DNA of 64,000 bases from Plasmopara viticola (Eukaryota; Oomycota; Peronosporomycetes; Peronosporales; Peronosporaceae): the NCBI GenBank assembly GCA_001695595.3, contig MBPM02000058.1:1-64000 (forward strand), in the 5' to 3' direction. Shown piece after piece: positions 61,283-64,000 of the stretch (positions within the stretch are counted from its first letter, which is position 1; every line of letters starts with the position of its first letter). A program made the position numbers and the translations under genes. Below the pieces are notes generated by a model, which made no database searches, was not told the DNA's origin, and saw only the letters and a program-made list of their open reading frames with translations.

Positions 61283-61449
61283 TAATTATCAGCTGTTAGC
61301 AAATGGAGGGGCGGTACATACCGGGACTGCGGATCACTTCGGTACTAAAAAGCTTGAATACCGATAGGGTGTTGCTATTCTCCTGTGTCTTTTTATTTAA
61401 GGAGACCTCAACTTTATGAAATGGCCTGATACAAAAAGATTCTGACTGA
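61283..61449 (+). repeat. X with altered first hairpin, copy 51
   Basis: It has the TCAGCTGTTAGCAAATGGAG form of the left end, with CTCCTGTGTCTTTTTATTTA and GGAGACCTC on the right, so the SacI-like GAGCTC palindrome is also lost. It opens a run of 250-bp units. Confidence 0.82.
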
Positions 61450-62579
61450 ATGCATCTATGCACGTCTTAAAAGATAGAAAGAACGTATCTGTCGTCGCGC
61501 ATCATCTGAGGACTTTGGAAAGGTGATTACATCAATTATCTGCTGCGAGCTAATCGAAGGGCGGTACATACCGGGACTGCGGATCACTTCGGTACTAAAA
61601 TGCTAAAATACCGATAGAGTGTTGCTATTCTCCTATGGATTTCTATTTAAGGAGAGCTCAACTTTATTTAATGGCCTGATACAACAAGATTCCGACTGAA
61701 TGCATATGTGCACGTCGTAAGAGATAGAAAGGACGTATCTGTCGACGCACATCATCTGAGCACTTTGGAAAGGTGACTACTTTAATTATTAGCTGCGAGC
61801 TAATCGAGAGGCGGTACATACCGGGACTGCGGATCACTTCGGTACTAAAATGCTTAAATACCTATAGGGTGTTGCTATTCTCCTATGGCTTTCAATTTAA
61901 GGAGAGCTCAACTTTTTTAAATGGCCTGATACAACAAGATTCTGACTGAATTCATATGTGCACGTCGTAAGAGATAGAAAGGACGTATCTGTCGATGCAC
62001 ATCATCTGAGCACTTTGGAAAGGTGATTACATTAATAATTAGCTGCGAGCTAATCGAGGGGCGGTACATACCGGGACTGCGGATCACTTCGGTACTAAAA
62101 TGCTTAAATACCGATAGGGTGTTGCTATTTTCCTATGGCTTTCTATTTAAGGAGAGCTCAACTTTAAAAATGGCCTGACACAAAAAGATTCTGACTGAAT
62201 GCATCTATGCACGTCATAAGAGATAGAAAGAACGTATCTATCGTCGAACATCATCTGAGCACTCTAGAAAGATAATCCCATGCTTAGTGGTGGCCCTAAT
62301 GCGTCTGTGCACGTCTTTAAGGATAAAAAAGACGTATCTGCTGACGTTCAGCGTCTCAGCGCTTAGACGTATTGAATATGCACTTAGTTGAAACGCTATT
62401 GCGTCTGTGAACGTCAAGATAGATTGAAAAGACGTAGCTATGGTCGTAAAACGTCTCAGCGCTTAAAGAGGGTAAGTACGCTTTGTTGTGTCTCTAATGC
62501 ATATGTGCACGTCTTAAGAGATAGAAAGGACGTATCTGTCATCCCACATCATCTGAGCACTTAAGAGAGGTGATTACAC

Positions 62580-62746
62580 TAATTATCAGCTGTTAGCAAA
62601 TGGAGGGGCGGTACATACCGGGACTGCGGATCACTTCGGTACTAAAATGCTTGAATACCGATAGGGTGTTGCTATTCTCCTATGGATTTCAATTTAAGGA
62701 GAGCTTAACTTTATTAAATGGCCTGATACAACAAGATTCTGACTGA
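62580..62746 (+). repeat. X with altered first hairpin, copy 55
   Basis: It has the same altered left end with an otherwise ordinary core. Here the unit before it has AGGGTAAGTACGC at the end of M2 and CTGTCATCCCACATC in M3, features shared with the units before 61283 (61191) and, for CATCCC, before 47690. Confidence 0.82.
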
Positions 62747-63915
62747 ATGCATATGTGCACGTCGTAAGGATGGAAAAAACGTATCTGTCGTCGCACATCA
62801 TCTGAGCACTTTAGAAAGATAAGTCAATGCTTAGTTGTGGCTGTGCACGTCTTGAAGGATAGAAAGGACGTATTTGCATATGTTCGGCGTCCCAGCGCTT
62901 AAATGAATTTAATATGCGCTTTCTTGTGACCCTATTGCGTCTGTGAACGTCAAGATAGATTGAAAGGACGTAGCTATGGTCGTAAAACGTCTCAGGGCTT
63001 AAAGAGGGTGAGTGTAAGCTATTTCGTGTCTCTAATGCATATGTGCACGTCTTAAGAGAAAGAAAGGACGTATCGGTCGACGCACAACATCTGAGCACTT
63101 TGGAAAGGTGATTTCATTAATTATCAGCTGCGAGCTAATCGAGGGGCGATTCATACCGGGACTGCGGATCACTTCGGTACTAAAATGCTTAAATACCGAT
63201 AGGGTGTTGCTATTCTCCTATGGCTTTATATTTAAGGAGAGCTCAACTTTATTAAATGGCCTGATACAACAAGATTCTGACTGAATGCATATGTGCACGT
63301 CGTAAGAGATAGAAACGACGTATCTGTCGACGCAAATCATCTGAGCACTTTAGAAAGATAATTCCATGCTTAGTTGTGGCTTTGTTGCGTCTGTGCACGT
63401 CTAAAAGGATAGAAAGGACGTATTTGCTGACGTTCAGCGTCTCAGCGCTTAAATGAATTGAATATGCGCTTATTTAAGACCCTATTGCGTCTGTGAACAT
63501 CAAGATAGACTGAAAAGACGTAGCTATGGTCGTAAAACGTCTCAGCGCCTTAAGAGGGTAAGCACGCTTTGGTGTGTCTCTAATGCATATGTGCACGTCT
63601 TAAGAGATAGAAAGGACGTATCTGTCATCCCACATCATCTGAGCACTTTGGAAAGGTGATTACATTAATTATTAGCTGCGAGCTAATCGAGGGGTGGTAC
63701 ATACCGGGACTGCGGATCACTTCGGTACTAAAATTCTTGAATTCCGATAGGGTGTTGCTATTCAAATATGGCTTTCTATTTAAGGAGAGCTCAACTTTAT
63801 GAAATGGCCTGATACATAAAGATTCTGACTGAATGGATCTATGCACGTCTTAAGAGATAGAAAGAACGTATCTGTCGTCGCACATCATCTGAGGACTTTA
63901 GAAAGGTGATTACTT

Positions 63916-64000
63916 TAGTTATTAGCTGCGAGCTAATCGAGGGGCGGTACATACCGGGACTGCGGATCACTTCGGTACTAAAATGCTTAAATACCGATAG
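63916..64000 (+). repeat. Partial X at the window end
   Basis: Only about the first 85 bp of this X are in the window, up to AAATACCGATAG. The composite array therefore continues to the right beyond the window. Confidence 0.9.

Larger units (their letters stand above)
31918..64000 (+). repeat. Composite array: 550-bp units with embedded X module
   Basis: The typical unit is M3' (about 83-86 bp, starting at ATGCATCTATGCACG), M1 (100), M2 (100), M3 (about 97, ending GTGATTACAT) and X (about 167), total 549-550 bp. The first unit ends at 32083 and the next at 32632, 33181, 33729, 34279, 34829 and 35379. X-to-X distances elsewhere are 250 (X-M3' alone), 550, or about 850 with an extra trimer. 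Two longer X-free islands lie at 43340-45488 and 52624-55950. Substitution patterns show repeated copying of blocks of several kilobases. The array runs off the window end. No gene is present. Confidence 0.95.
60735..64000 (+). repeat. X copies 50-58, last one cut by the window end
   Basis: The X copies lie at 60735-60901, 61283-61449, 61533-61699, 61783-61949, 62033-62198, 62580-62746, 63118-63284, 63666-63832 and 63916-64000 (partial, first 85 bp). Copies 51-54 form a third, shorter run of 250-bp units. Copies 57 and 58 are again separated by M3' alone. The M1 near 62838 lacks 12 bp (TTGTGGCTGTGCACG), which explains the 538-bp step between 62746 and 63284. Confidence 0.9.

Noticed and set aside
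1..64000. CRISPR array
   Set aside because: The repeat covers the complete 100-bp unit and there are no unique spacers between short identical repeats. Unit length and divergence fit satellite DNA.
1..64000. Bacterial or phage origin with many small genes
   Set aside because: 64 kb without one credible gene, with higher-order tandem repeats throughout, does not occur in bacterial or phage genomes known to me.
31918..64000. X as an intact transposable element or solo LTR
   Set aside because: It has no terminal inverted or direct repeats at its edges, no clear target-site duplication, no coding capacity, and a fixed position in every unit. A relic remains possible.
1..64000. Telomeric or microsatellite tracts
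   Set aside because: No short-period repeat of 2-8 bp beyond homopolymer runs of about 10 bases is present.
1..64000. Long near-identical blocks as assembly artefacts
   Set aside because: I cannot exclude this, but the copies carry private substitutions and indels distributed along their length, which is expected of real duplications. Only read depth and spanning reads could settle it.

Overview
The whole 64 kb window is satellite DNA. I find no protein-coding gene, rRNA, tRNA or autonomous mobile element. Everything derives from one ~100-bp tandem repeat family plus one unrelated ~167-bp module (called X here) that joined the array in the right half. Tens of kilobases of gene-free tandem repeat in higher-order arrangements point to a eukaryotic centromeric, pericentromeric or other heterochromatic block, possibly a B or sex chromosome. 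I cannot name the species. CpG is not depleted (7 per 100 bp in a consensus monomer of about 46% GC), which fits better with a lineage lacking heavy germline CpG methylation, but that is weak inference.

I use the orientation of the right 52 kb as reference (strand +). A monomer begins TAGTTGTGAC and ends near GCGCT. Three monomer types are recognisable by eye, each exactly 100 bp in clean copies: M1 (GAGGATAG and GCTGACGTTCAG; ends ATGAATTGAATATGCGCT), M2 (CTAGATAGAT and TAGCTATGGTCGTAC; ends AGAGGGTGAGTATACGCT) and M3 (starts TTGTTGTGTC; has ATGCAT, GTGCAC, CTTAAG and CATCATCTGAGCAC; ends GTGATTACATGCT).

Layout: (1) 1-1930, minus strand, a simple 100-bp monomer array. (2) 1931-3400, minus strand, a dimeric array with a 199-bp period. 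(3) 3401-4588, plus strand, an inverted 1.2-kb M1-M2-M3 block. (4) 4589-11915, minus strand, a 300-bp M1-M2-M3 trimer array. (5) 11916-31917, plus strand, the same trimer, with segments of 1 to 6 kb re-duplicated inside it. (6) 31918-64000, plus strand, a composite array in which X sits between two M3 copies, giving about 550 bp (M3' M1 M2 M3 X), with stretches of X-M3' alone (250 bp) and X-free islands. I located 58 X copies, the last cut by the window end. Distances between X copies are quantised as 250 + 300n bp.

The window thus records stepwise growth of one satellite (100 to 199 to 300 to 550 bp), three orientation switches, and nested segmental duplications. The most unusual item is X: it has no visible similarity to the 100-bp family, lacks its ACGT motif, contains four short inverted repeats and has a well-conserved core. 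Short open reading frames recur because 300 and 549 are multiples of three; I do not consider them genes. Boundaries are read by eye and accurate to a few bases, up to about 20 bp for the long duplications.
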